Positions 35,041 through 45,915 of a DNA stretch of 64,000 nt are shown piece after piece (within the stretch, counting starts at the first letter, position 1; each line of letters opens with the position of its first letter). Position numbers and translations under genes: made by a program. Under the pieces are notes generated by a model that did not search any database, was not told where the DNA came from, and saw only the letters and a list, made by a program, of their open reading frames with translations. Location: NCBI RefSeq assembly GCF_947507565.1, contig NC_089180.1, positions 558,001 through 622,000 of the forward strand, given 5' to 3'. This DNA comes from Oscarella lobularis (lineage: Eukaryota; Porifera; Homoscleromorpha; Homosclerophorida; Oscarellidae).

Positions 35041-35223
35041 ATGAAATATTAGGAGATAGTTGACTCGTAGTCATGCATGTACGTGTAAATTGTACTACAG
35101 TAGTAGTGGAGATTACGAAGCAAACATTAATAGAAAGATAAATACTTGTCTATATGCGGGACATCGCGTCTTACCTTGACAACCTTTGTGACGTCACTAT
35201 TTCATCGTCGTCGTTCAGACCAT

Positions 35224-35292
35224 AGATTAAATCTATATTTAATCTACGTTAAATCTATATTTAATCTACGTTAAATCTATATTTAATCTACG
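35224..35292. repeat. tandem repeat, ~20-base AT-rich unit
   Basis: The unit TTAAATCTATATTTAATCTACG is repeated about three times. Confidence 0.85.
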
Positions 35293-35321
35293 TTCAGACA
35301 ACTGTATTGGAGCTTAATATA

Positions 35322-36360
35322 CTATAAATAATAATGCCTTTCTATATGTAGAGTACAAGGAAGTTTATAGTGCACTTGCTTACTCCTTTAGCTATTGTGC
35401 GTAAGGGGGTTATGAACATATTGCCACTGCTATTGATCGAAAGACACGTGGAGCTTGAAACTTTGTCTGGCTGCACTCGTTTCCCTCTCATCTCGATTAG
35501 AATTAGTCATTAACTATAGCAATCTAGATCTAGACTGAACATGCAGCTTATGACAAGCTTTTCAGTCGACGAAAAGCTTATAGCGTTCGCCGCCGTTTCT
35601 CGACTAGCTATTCCAGTACTCTAATGTTTACTTGAGCGATTAAAATCAAGAAATGGAACTAGGGATTGATCTACGAAGCGAGAAAGGTACAACAAATTCG
35701 ATGCTTCATTCATTGTGCAAACCCCCGTATGTCGTCAAACTGAACTCGTAATTCAACGTGAAAAACGCATCTGACAACGAGTCTCATAAACGACGATTGA
35801 TTGCACAAGACATCTCAAACTTCTCCAAGTCAAAAAAGTCGTAAGGTGAAGCGACATACCCATGGGGGTTTTACAAATGAAGCATCGAGCTTGTTGTACC
35901 TTCCTCTTGCTTCTTAGACAAATTCCTAGTCGCCCAAGTAAACATTAGAGTGCTTGAATAGCTAGTCGTCGAACGGCAAAAGCGCGGCCAAAACTTCTGA
36001 CCACATACGGGGTTTACATAATGAATGAAGCGTCGAGTTTGTTGTGTACCTTCCTCGCTTCGTAGATAAATTCCTAGTCCTATCTCTTGATTTCAATTGC
36101 TCAAGTAAACATTAGAGCACTGGAATAGCTAAAATTTTTAGTCGTCGCTTGAGCCGATCTTGCACGCGCAAGAGGCGTCCGCATCCGGCTGAGGTGACTA
36201 AGAAATAAGTCGGTTATAAATAATAATGCCTTTCTATATGTAGAATACAAGGAAGTTTTTAGTGCACTTGCTTACTCCTTTAGCTATTGTGCGTAAGGGG
36301 GTTATGAACATATTGCCAGCTGCTATTGATCGAAAGACACGTGGAGCTTGAAACATTGCT
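35322..36360. repeat. composite repeat: direct repeats flanking inverted repeats
   Basis: About 135 bases at 35322-35457 recur at 36213-36350 in the same orientation with about 95% identity (landmark TGCACTTGCTTACTCC). Between them, 35611-35735 is the reverse complement of 36005-36129 (landmark AAGTAAACATTAGAG), and a further related block lies at 35850-35985. No coding frame or transposase. It looks like a non-autonomous element with nested copies. Confidence 0.75.
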
Positions 36361-36708
36361 TTTGAAACTGAGTGTGCAAGTCCCATCCGACAGATCTAAC
36401 CCGGTCAATTATAGGCAATCGTTTAGAAGAAAACAATCACGTTTACCTCAGCTGACGTATCTTTGCGTACGAATCTTATTAATATTCCGAACGTACGCAC
36501 AGACAGGGGAACAAACAAAGCAAAGTCCATCACGTAGAGATTCACACAAGCGCGAGTGTGCTCAAGCAGACCGAAAGCTCGTTCGTCACTAAAAATTCCA
36601 AAACGAATTATTAACTAATTAATTAATTAATTAATTAGTAGTGTCACAGTAAAAAGAAATTGAATTTCATGAATTTCCATCAATTTTCCATCCATCCATC
36701 CATCCATC
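36361..36708. other. no gene; simple repeats
   Basis: Contains TTAATTAA runs (36608-36638) and a CCAT repeat (36689-36711). Confidence 0.5.
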
Positions 36709-37300
36709 CCATCAAGGCAAAGACGAAAGATCCCGTTTCGGTGGAAGCCCCTTTGGCTTTTCCTTCTCCTCTTTCATGGCCTCAAACATCAAAATCCTAA
36801 TAAATAAATAAATAAATATATAAATACATAATTATCATATCTTTTTGCTTGGGATACACTTTCAGTATAGCCGAACGTTTTCCCAACGAAATTCGTGATA
36901 GTGAATGGTACCTAAAGCAAAAAAATCATAACGAAAATGAAACCAATTCATCCAAATTATTTGTGTCCACTTCCGCAATCATCTTTTTCAATTCGAGATG
37001 AGTTTTTGCTTGGCCCAATTTCTCCATCATCCTTTTGTGAAGAAAGACGGTACACTGAGCGCCAAGCCTTTCCCTTCTCACCCAAATGCATTGACACAGA
37101 ACTAAAGAAAACTAACGAAGTTAACGAAGTTCGATTTACCACACCTATGATTGCCTTGTCAATACAAGACAAATTGGTATATTCGTTGCATCTTACATAC
37201 TCTCAACAATTTCAAAGGATCCACGTTTCCTCTGCAGTCGATCGCGAGTTAAATCCTGAATAAACTCGTCGGCCTCAGCAGAAGCAATGTCTTTGTGTTC
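36709..37300 (-). CDS. AIF1: AIF1/Iba1-like EF-hand protein
   Basis: Allograft inflammatory factor-type actin-binding EF-hand protein. Minus-strand exons give KRMMEKLGQAKTHLELKKMI (the hallmark helix MLEKLGVPKTHLELKK of AIF1), then LGKRSAILK, then ILMFEAMKEEKEKPKGLPPK and SSLP at the stop near 36712. The spacing and the final ...LP end match. The exon between them is out of frame by one or two bases, since IHYHEF and LGKRSAIL lie in different frames. The exon upstream (37300-37235, AEADEFIQDLTRDRLQ) is Arg/Glu-rich and less certain. The first EF-hand loop is not clearly visible. Confidence 0.6.
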
Positions 37301-37493
37301 TAAAAAAATTAATACATCAATAAATAATGATGGAGATCATGTGTCTACGAGAACCAATCTCTGCTAGCACTTATCTGACGCTCCCTTGCATGCTGAATAT
37401 TGCCTTCACCACAAGTACAGTCTAGAAGACAAGAAAAGAAATCAAATTACCTAGGACAAGTACTATCTCTTACTTTCTTCCTCTTGACTAAAT

Positions 37494-39450
37494 CAATTTG
37501 CAATTATTTCTATTCTTTTTATAAAATCCCTAGAGATATTATCTTTGCACAAATGTTACAAACCCTAACTTGTCCTTACGTCTATCGCCTTGGGTGGTCG
37601 AGCTTCTTCAGTCTGCACACACCTCAAACAATTAAACGTCATCCATTGTCTTCTTATTTCGTCGATGTGCTAAAGAAAAAAGAGACAAAAAGCTGAAAAA
37701 ATGCTCTAACAGTTCATGACTTATCTGAAGATCCATTGATAATAAAATTCCTAATCAAAGAAAAATTATATAAATCAATAACTCCTTCTAATCTCGTTCT
37801 AGACTCGTCAAGCGAGCCTCGCTTTATTTCGATCGCTTCGAAGACGTACGTAGTAAACGGGAAAACTCGTTAGGAAAAGCGACAATCGCGCAAACGAGCC
37901 AAAAACAAACGGAAACTATTTCGTGCGCGACGGACCCCATCGATTCACGCGAGAACGACTACAAAAAATAGAGAAAATTCACCTGCACCTCTTCCCGTTG
38001 CATCCAGGGTCGAAAAACTTTCCAATCGGTCGCAAAACCGATTGGAAGTGTCCACTTAGGTTCTGCAAGAAACTCGAAAATCACACAATGCAATTCAGAG
38101 AAGTAGACAAACCTCATCGCGAGGATTCTGCTGAGTTCCGTCGAAGGATTCGCCGCGAAAACGAAGCCAGAATTACACATCTAACGCACGCCGGTGAACA
38201 ATGGATATATAATCACGTGATCACTGTTGTCAAAAACCGATTGAAAAAGCTGAAGCTGTGTACATAAACATCACATTGAATAATTAACAAGCTGCTACAT
38301 TGATTTCTAGTCTAAAAAAAGATGAGGTCCCAGAATGGGGTACATAGCGGAAGCGAGCCATAGTTAGAAAAACAGTCTGAAACCAAGTTTAAACAGTAAA
38401 GCGGCGATTAAAAAGCAACTTATGACATAAATAAGTAGCTGATAAACTGATAATAACAGTTAGAAAAAGTGAGGCCCCTCGTTGAGACAAATCGTCTGTA
38501 AGAAGCAAAATCGGTGTCCAGAACCATTTCGTCACCTATTCATCGCCGCTCTACTGTTTAAACACTGTTTTTCTAACTATGGCTCACTTCCGCTATGTAC
38601 CCCATTCTGGGACCTCATCTTTTTTTAGACTAGAAATCAATGTAGACGCTTGTTAATTATTCAATGGGATGTTTTTGTACACAGCTTTAGCTTTTCAATC
38701 GGTTTTTGACAACAGTGATCACGTGATTATATATCCATTGTTCTTCGCACCGGCGTGCGTTAGATGAGTAATTCTGGCTTCGTTTCGCAGCGAATCCTTC
38801 TGCGGAACGCAACAGAATCCTCGCGATGAGGTTTGTCTACTTCTCTGAATTGCATTGTGTGATTTTCGAATTTCTTGCAGAACCAAAGTGGACACTTCCA
38901 ATCGGTTTTGCGACCGATTGGAAAGTTATTCGGCCCTGGATCCAACGGGAATAGGTGCAGGTGAATTTTCTCTATTTTTTGTAGTCGTTCTCGCGTGAAT
39001 CGATGGGGTCCGTCGCGCACGAAATAGTTTCCTTTTGTTTTTGGCTCGTTTGCGCGATTTTCGCTTTCCGTAACGAGTTTTCCCGTTTACTACGCACGTC
39101 TTCGAAGCGATCGAAATAAAACGACGCTCTCTTGAAGAGTCTAGAACGAGATAGAAGGAGTTATTGATTTATATAATTTTTCTTTGATTAGAAATTTTAT
39201 TATCAATGGATCTTCAGATAAGTCATGAACTGTTAGAGCATATTTTCAGCTTTTTGTCTCTATTTTTTCTTTAGCACATCGACGAAATAAGAAGACAATG
39301 GATGACGTTTAATTAATTGTTTGAGGAGAAGCTCGACCACCCAAGGCGATAGACGTAAGGCAAGTTAGGGTCTGTAACATTTGTGCAAAGATAATATGTC
39401 TAGGGATTTTATAAAAAGAATAGAAATAATTGCAAATTGATTTAGTCAAT
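37494..39450. repeat. ~2 kb palindrome (fold-back element)
   Basis: Left arm about 37494-38410 and right arm about 38535-39450 are reverse complements over about 915 bases (roughly 90% by eye), with a spacer of about 125 bases. Outer tips are TTGACTAAATCAATTTGC. Each arm carries the same open frame (37923-38267 plus; 39020-38760 minus; MRDGPHRFTRERLQKIEKIH, PIGRKTDWKCPL), unlike any family I know. The inner part (landmarks GAGGCCCCTC, CACGTGATTATATA) is shared with the element at 13084-13720. No transposase motif is seen. It is probably a non-autonomous fold-back transposon. Confidence 0.85.
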
Positions 39451-39960
39451 TTTCAATAATCCCACGCGAGTACAAATATAGAGATATTGACCGTCCGAAG
39501 TCAAAGATCCATTGCCCACATCCGCTTCCGTTAAAAAACGAAAGTCAATAAATTTCCGCACGTTGTTTTTTTCGCCACCGGAAAGAATCTGTTCGAGTTG
39601 AAACCGATTGATGAGCATGTCATTTTCAACTCCGCGTTTGTTCCATCCTCCAAGTAGAAACGCTCTCACGCTGTGCTGAAGCGCCACTAAAATGCCAGGA
39701 ATCTACATAGGAAAAAAATCAATAAAGCTTAATTTATTTATTGATTGATTTTTTGCCTTACTTGAGTAGGCTGTTCAGATAAGGATTCCGTATCGGCCAT
39801 GAGAAGTTTTCCTACAACTTGAAGCGTGAGTCCCGACATCATCTGGTTCTTTCTGCATCGACTCCAATTCTTGTCCTTGTAGAATATTGAGAAGAGCGCT
39901 GAGCGCTTTCTTGCACAAGTCAGGATGACTCGAACGCTTGATCTCGACAGTTCACATTAT
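39442..39960 (-). CDS. unidentified large-protein fragment
   Basis: Two minus-strand exons. 39956-39760 has a frame reading MMSGLTLQVVGKLLMADTES; 39702-39442 reads IPGILVALQHSVRAFLLGGW, NRFQLEQILSGGEK and LTSDGQYLYICTRVGLLKI, then a stop formed where the palindrome begins. The last motif resembles the start of a propeller/RCC-like blade in giant E3 ligases (HECTD4/MYCBP2 style), but I cannot assign it. It follows tankyrase ankyrins with no gap and is cut by the palindrome. Confidence 0.35.
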
Positions 39961-42235
39961 CAACTGTCACAAGTCGAGCAACCTTAATAAATAAATTAAT
40001 TAATTAAATAATAATTATTGATTTTTTATTTATGTTAACCCTGGCCAGGTCTCCTTTCTTTGCAGCTTCCAATAGAGCTGGATCCCCACGTAGCAAATCC
40101 TTCACATCTCCGTCTTCTTCTTTTACAAGATCAAGTGGCAAAGTCCCGTCACGATTTTTTCAAAGGGGATCGGCACCATGCTAACCAGATACATATATAT
40201 ATCAGGTCACGTGTCATAGATTATTACCTTGAGAAGAAATTTGCAAATTTCGTATTTTCCTTTTGCAGCGGCTTCGTGAAGTGGCGAAAATTCCACAAAT
40301 CCGTCGCATTTACATTCTTCCCATGCTAATTAAATAAATAAATAAATTAATTAATTATAATTAAATTTTCTTACCGTGACTAAAAGCTCGGCGACTTCAT
40401 AGTGACCATAGAAACATGCGTTGTGCAGGGGAACGAGACCCCCCCTTGTCTTTTGCTTGAACATTTGCTCCACTAAGAATTCGACGACAGGAACTCGATT
40501 GTTGCCGGCTGCAAAGTGGAGAGGAGTCGAGAGGCGTCCTTCCAAATCGCGACAATTCACATTTTGCGGCGTGTAAATTCGCTAAAAAAGACATTAATTA
40601 ATTAATTAATTATTTATTTACTGTTTTTTACTTTGACGGCGTCGAGACCTCCGGCTTTAGCGGCTTCAAGCAATTGCTGATCCGTAAGCAGGAGGCTCTA
40701 AAAAATTAAAAAGCGCGCGTTAATAAAATAACCCCGACGTCACAATGAAAAGCATTGTTACGTCAGGACGCTACATTCACGGATACTAGATTCAGTCATT
40801 GCCTACGCACCTAGGAGAAGTTTGCAAACGTTTTCCGGAGCCATTTGCGCTGGCGTGTATCCGTCGTTTGAAATGAGACCGGCGTCGGCTCCGTTGGCGA
40901 GAAGAACCTTCGCGCGCTGCTTTGTGTAACGCTGATTGGCCACTCGATTCCACAGCATTCACCTAAAGGAAAAAAATCAATGGGATAAATCAATCGATGC
41001 TATCTCACCTTGACTCCGTTCTTGAGGAGAAGTTCTACGGAATCTAGATGAGCTTTTTCCGCTGCTACATGTAACGGCGTCGCCATTCTATGTGTAGAGA
41101 CAAAGAAGTGAAGAAACGAAGAGTAATGAATGTGTGAACTCAAACTCTTTATTTTTCAAATTGACGTCTGCATTCTTTTTGATTAGAAATTCCGTGCACG
41201 CTTTTCGTTTTGGATATGATGACGCAACAGCACAATGCTTAATTCAATAATAATTAATTAATTAATTAATTAATTATTCATATATAATTATCTGTTTCTT
41301 ACCAGAGGTGTTTCCAAAGAGTGTGGATGTTGAAAATTCACAATTTCCGACGTGAGAATTTTGTTGATTTTTGGCAAATCAGCTGTTTTCGTGCTTTCGA
41401 GCAAAGAATGTGCCTTCCACTCTCCTAAATAATATAAATTGTTATAGATTCTATTTTAAAATTTTGAAACAAACTTGTCAATTTTTCGGCCAATTCCGGC
41501 GAAGCTGCTACATCAAGAGCACTTCGTCCATGACAATTAACGTGCGTTGGATCGGCGCCGAAACTGAGTAAAAGAGAGCGGACTTCCACCCTAAGATATT
41601 ATAATGAAGATAATAAATAGACTTTAGGGTCCACGTCACGTGCCTGTTTTTGCTTCCTGCTTCATGTAGGGGAGTGAATTGCCACAGATCCACGGCATTT
41701 ACACTGGCACCATGTTTCACAAGCAACTCAGTCCCTTCGTAGTGACCATAGGAACAAGCGTTATGCAGGGGAACCAATCCACTAAAAATCAATAAATCAA
41801 TAATTAAGAGACATCAATATGTAATTTACCCTTTGTCTTTTGCGTGAACATCTGCGCCATGATGCAACAAGAGTTGCACTATTTTAACTCGATTATAGCC
41901 AGCTGCCAACGTCGACTAGAAAAAAATATGACATCAATAACAATTATTATATATTTTTTTCTTTGCCTTTCTTCCGTCCGCTGCGTGGCAATTGACGTTG
42001 AGTGGAGTCAGCAAAGACATTAATTTCTCCTCATCACCACTCCTAATTAATTAATAAATTAATTAGATTAATTGATTAATTAATTTTACCTTGATGATTC
42101 GAGGAGTTCGTCCTTTTTATAATCTCCAGTGAGAACATTTCGACAGGAAACGTCGGCTAAATCGAGAGGAGTTTTTCCGTCCGTATTTCGAATATTTCGA
42201 TTGGCTCCATGTTGTAGCAAAACTGAAGAAAAATT
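39960..42235 (-). CDS. TNKS: tankyrase, ankyrin-repeat clusters
   Basis: Poly-ADP-ribose polymerase scaffold. Minus-strand exons: [40 protein letters not shown] with [145 protein letters not shown]. Repeated LHNAC.YGHYE and DLW(Q/N)F are tankyrase-specific and define at least three ARC clusters. Single-base slips occur near 40275 (before [11 protein letters not shown]) and in a G7 run near 40444, and an in-frame TGA near 40160. The SAM and PARP catalytic domains are missing; an unrelated fragment follows DNVNCRD. Confidence 0.9.
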
Positions 42236-42272
42236 AATCATTGAATTTTTACCAATACCAGATTATAGGACG

Positions 42273-42764
42273 TCAATAGATCGTGGATAGTTTTAGATAT
42301 TTCTCACTGATTGGCTTCGTCATAGAGATTTGATATTCTGAAGTAATGACTTTGCCGTCGAATTCAGCGGCGATTTGATGTCGATGTTGACGCCGTCGAG
42401 ATAATTTGCTTTCGCGACGCTGATTTGGTCGGAAACGAAGGCGGCGCGCGCCGTCGCGTTCAGGCGACGTCGAAATTGCCGTGATTACGACGCGAACGCC
42501 TTTCGAGTGCGCGTAGCATACCAGATCCATTGTCGCGTTGTCGATGGCGTGAAATAGGGCGAGCGTCGTCACTTTTGACCAGTCGTAGTGCGGCCAATGG
42601 TCCGATTTTGTTGTGAAGCCTAGGACTTCCTTACGGGGGCCCGTTTTGATCGATTCGCACCAGGACGGGTTTTTGCACGGACATGCGGCGTACGTAGCCG
42701 CTGCAACGGCAGCGGCGGCAGCGACAAAGAAGAGCAACGACAATACGGAACTGCCACTGATCAC
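42273..42764 (-). CDS. CTBS: di-N-acetylchitobiase, N-terminal part
   Basis: Lysosomal GH18 glycosidase that trims chitobiose from degraded N-glycans. The start is MISGSSVLSLLFFVAAAAAV, a signal peptide, then CPCKNPSWCESIK, HYDWSKVTTLALFHAID, MDLVCYAHSKGVRVVITAIS. The frame then slips by one base near 42472, and the family sequence continues as ARAAFVSDQISVAKANYLDG, VNIDI, the start of the GH18 D-x-x-D-x-D-x-E active-site strand (here DGVNIDIKSP). Human has DGINIDIEQ, so the catalytic Glu position reads Lys. The sequence then runs straight into tankyrase ankyrin exons; three quarters of the enzyme is absent. Confidence 0.8.
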   Translation of the reverse strand: MISGSSVLSLLFFVAAAAAVAAATYAACPCKNPSWCESIKTGPRKEVLGFTTKSDHWPHYDWSKVTTLALFHAIDNATMDLVCYAHSKGVRVVITAISTSPERDGARRLRFRPNQRRESKLSRRRQHRHQIAAEFDGKVITSEYQISMTKPISEKYLKLSTIY

Positions 42765-42918
42765 GTGCCCATTGATCCTATACTTTCACAGGACCAAAAT
42801 ATTAAATCGACGAGGGTAGGCTATTAGTCACCTCTTACGTCCTTTTTCAGGGTAATTACTAGTTTTTACATATCATATATGCAAGAAAAATAATGAGTTT
42901 TCTAAATAAGACATGTAT

Positions 42919-43297
42919 TTACTTCCTTTTCATTGTTGCTTTCTGTCTACGAGCCATCTTGTCATTCATCACTCCCTGCACGACAGTAGCAGCTTCTTCC
43001 AAAAGCATATCAAGTATGCCGTAGCCGAGTTGAAACGTCACGTCCTGCTCGTCTTCGTCGTAGTCGATCCACTGCGATTCCTCCTCCTTTAACTCGGCGA
43101 CGAGGATCGATTCGACGCTCGTTGGCCGTCCGACGGTCGCCTTGGAGAAACTCCCCTTTCGTCCGGGCGCTCGTCTCGCCGTCGCCGCGCCACTTCCCTT
43201 TCCGAGGCCCATCAACGAGGCGACTTAAGTCCTCCTGAATCGCCGCGACGAATTGATCGCGATTCCGAGCGAAATGCGCCACTTCCATTCGCTTCAT
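42919..43297 (-). CDS. small unidentified protein (two overlapping frames)
   Basis: MKRMEVAHFARNRDQFVAAI starts one frame (43297). The end WIDYDEDEQDVTFQLGYGIL, DMLLEEAATVVQGVM with a basic tail and stop at 42919 lies in another. The acidic-to-leucine C-terminal helix is reminiscent of C-terminal modules of centrosomal proteins, but I cannot name it. A one-base slip near 43200 would join them. It begins right next to the minisatellite. Confidence 0.35.
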
Positions 43298-43957
43298 TTC
43301 TATATAGAGAACGATGGACGATTGTCTTCGTTTTCTATATAGAGAACGAAGGACGATTGCCTTCGTTTTCTATATAGAGAACGATGGACGTTTGGCTTCG
43401 TTTTCTATATAGAGAACGAAGGACGATTGCCTTCGTTTTCTATATAGAGAACAAAGGACGATTGCCTTCGTTTTCTATATAGAGAACGAAGGACGATTGC
43501 CTTCGTTTTCTATAGAGAACGAAGGACGATTGCCTTCGTTTTCTATGGAGAACGATGGACGTTTGGCTTCGTTTTCTATATAGAGAACGAAGGACGATTG
43601 CCTTCGTTTTCTATATAGAGAACGATGGACGTTTGGCTTCGTTTTCTATATAGAGAACGAAGGACGATTGCCTTCGTTTTCTATATAGAGAACGAAGGAC
43701 GATTGCCTTCGTTTTCTATATAGAGAACGAAGGACGATTGCCTTCGTTTTCTATAGAGAACGAAGGACGATTGCCTTCGTTTTCTATAGAGAACGATGGA
43801 CGATTGGCTTCGTTTTCTATATAGAGAACGAAGGACGATTGCCTTCGTTTTCTATAGAGAACGAAGGACGATTGCCTTCGTTTTCTATAGAGAACGATGG
43901 ACGTTTGGCTTCGTTTTCTATATAGAGAACGAAGGACGATTGCCTTCGTTTTCTATT
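43297..43957. repeat. minisatellite, 35/33-base unit, ~19 copies
   Basis: The unit is TTTTCTATATAGAGAACGAA followed by GGACGATTGCCTTCG. Copies alternate between 35 and 33 bases (TATATA versus TATA). There are two sequence versions: AAGGACGATTGCC (most) and ATGGACGTTTGGC (four copies). Each unit is itself a hairpin (GAACGAAGG / CCTTCGTTTTC). Frames through it are artefacts of the repeat. Confidence 0.95.
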
Positions 43958-43959
43958 GT

Positions 43960-44165
43960 GTACCCCAATCGACAATGATCGAGCGCAATGTAAACAAGGG
44001 ACATGGGCGTGTGTACCGGTTTGATGTCGTCCTCAAGAGCTCGTAGAAAATTGTCCATGAAGACCTTTACTTCTTCTGCTGACGGCAGAGATCGGTGTCG
44101 TTTGGCGTCGAATTCGCGTCGACCGCGTCGAGGACGTCGCGAAGGTTCATAGAGCGTTTCGATCC
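43960..44165 (-). CDS. possible exon, unidentified
   Basis: The minus frame reads SLPSAEEVKVFMDNFLRALE and VHTPMSLVYIALDHCRLGYT, with the pattern of the first helices of a cyclin-like fold (Pho80/cyclin Y style). The similarity is too weak to assign, and the frame then runs into the minisatellite. Confidence 0.25.
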
Positions 44166-44169
44166 GTTT

Positions 44170-44660
44170 CTCGATGACGAATGATGCGTCGATATGAACA
44201 GAATCGCGCGGGAACAGCGAAAACGTTATAACTCAGGCACGCGTTATAACGCCTTGACCACGTGATCACAAACCACCAAACATTTATTTCTTCATACCCG
44301 AGCAGGGGGGACCGGTGAAGGGGAGAAAATCGCCGTTTCGACGACTCGTGAACACCGTCTTGAGCCAATATTTTTCTTTGGATCGATCGATTGTATCTGG
44401 AGAAGTGAAAACGTCGGATGCAGTTTTCCCGGCGGATAAAGCCAACGGTAGACTGGCTTCTAATGGGATTTCTTGTCGGAAACGATTTCAGAACAGTAGT
44501 GCAGTTCAAACTCTATAACTTAATTAAGTAACATGTCTACCAAAAACGCAGAAAATTAGAACGCTTATCAAGAAATGGGGTCTACAAAACAGATACTCAA
44601 TCCTACCTAACGCAACTCCAGCAAGGCTCCATCTCGACCTGGAATCAAAAGTATGAGAGG
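44170..44660. other. no gene recognised
   Basis: A minus-strand 120-codon frame (44509-44147) has no motif. The downstream exons of CPEB (zinc-binding C-terminus) were looked for and not found. Confidence 0.35.
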
Positions 44661-44669
44661 GAGGCAAAC

Positions 44670-45470
44670 TTAAGATGAAAAAACAGCAGCGTTCAGAGCG
44701 GCAATGTAGCTCTCTTCACTAGAAAAAGACACGCATCCGGTACCTAAAAACACAGTTGTCTCCTAAAATTACCCACTCCCCATCCCCTCACCGAGAGGAT
44801 ATTTCAGTTCGCGATCGATGTTGATTCTAGCGTAGAAAACGTTGCCAAATTCAGCGTTCACCATTCTCGCCAAGTCGGAGGAACGTGTCGAACGCCGAAG
44901 GCCAGTGACGACGATGGTATTGCTCGGTTTGACGACGGGATGTTTATCCACGACGAAGTTGCTGTCGGCGAGATACCACGGACAAATCTCAACCTGAATA
45001 TGAGAGACAGAGAGAAAGAGATACACATGGAAATGTCAAAAACGAGTCTCAATCCCGCTACTTTCTGAGAGAAGACAAAGTAGAAGAGTTTCTCGTCCTC
45101 TCGAATGCACGAAGCGATGAGTAACCGAACGGACAATTCATCGCAAAAGATGAGGTAAGCGTAACCTTAGTGAGGAGAATAAGACAAAAATCGAAATACT
45201 AATTCAAGAATTCATTCGTTCACCATGTGGTGGATGAGACGACTTGCTCTTCGCCTTGTGCGGCCAATCGACGGAGAGCGCACCAAAAGGACTAAAATAG
45301 AAGCGAATGTTGTCTAGAAAAAAAAAAGGAAATCGTTTCGCGAGAAAATAATTTTTTTGTTTATGGACCTTCGTCGATGTCGGAGGGCAATCCGCCAAGA
45401 AAGACTTTTCGCGAGAAGCATTCGTTCCGCCGGGAAGCAGCGGCGTTCTCGTCTTTCGGATCCGAGAGAA
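44670..45470 (-). CDS. CPEB: CPEB translational regulator, tandem RRMs (truncated)
   Basis: Cytoplasmic polyadenylation element-binding protein, CPEB2-4 type. Minus exons: FSRKVFLGGLPSDIDEG (RRM1 RNP2), RFYFSPFGALSVDWPHKAKS, GYAYLIFCDELSVRLLIASC, VEICPWYLADSNFVVDKHPV, NTIVVTGLRRSTRSSDLARM, FGNVFYARINIDRELKYPL and GCVSFSSEESYIAALNAA. These are both RRMs in the right order, including the family signatures VDWPHKA and LKYP. A stop at 44670-44672 then cuts RRM2; the ZZ zinc-binding domain is not found. At the 5' side the frame runs without a break into RACK1 N-terminal sequence (DPKDENAAASRRNE links the two), so the annotated start would be the RACK1 ATG. Confidence 0.9.
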
Positions 45471-45617
45471 TCATGTTTGGGACTTGGGGAGTCGTCGCTA
45501 TTTGCGTCACCCAGTCGCTGTGGGAGCCGACGAGCCTGAGTTGATCGTCCATTTCGCGTCGGATTGCGAATCGAAATCGGCTCATTGATATAACGACGGA
45601 TGTTGTCCCCGGATCAC
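45465..45617 (-). pseudogene. RACK1: RACK1 5' fragment, copy 3, fused in frame to CPEB
   Basis: The minus strand reads MDDQLRLVGS then [20 protein letters not shown]. Compared with copy 1 it lacks nine bases (LKG) but retains ILS, which copies 1 and 2 have lost. Homology to the RACK1 upstream region continues to the TGATCCGGGGACAAC block (about 45603-45617), with gaps. The frame passes directly into CPEB at about 45468 (GGATCC). Confidence 0.85.
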
Positions 45618-45912
45618 CACAGCAATGCTACCTGAGGAAGGAATGGTTCTTGATCGGTCTTATTTGGCAAAACTCTAATCCGCATAGGAAGAAAAGGAGG
45701 CAAGGCAAAACGGCTAGAAACAACGTTTCAGAACTAGTTGTCTTAGGTCCGCTGATGCCGGAAGTCACACTCTCGCCTGCTTCACTTTTTTCTCATTCCC
45801 TGTCGATGACGCGGCACTCTTACTGCAAAAAAATCAATAATAATAGATAAATCAATAATAAAAATAATAATAATAAAAATCAATACGAATAAAATTATCC
45901 CCCCCGGTTTTT
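45618..45912. other. no gene seen
   Basis: Mixed sequence ending in an AAT/ATA-rich tract at 45835-45895. No coding motif. Confidence 0.4.
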
Positions 45913-45915
45913 TAT

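Noticed and set aside
35322-36360. LTR-like pair of direct repeats.
   Set aside because: There is no reverse transcriptase, primer-binding site or polypurine tract, and the inner region is made of inverted repeats, so an LTR element is not supported.
43796-43978. Repetitive ORF inside the minisatellite.
   Set aside because: The repeat lengths (35 and 33) break any constant frame; it is a product of the DNA repeat.
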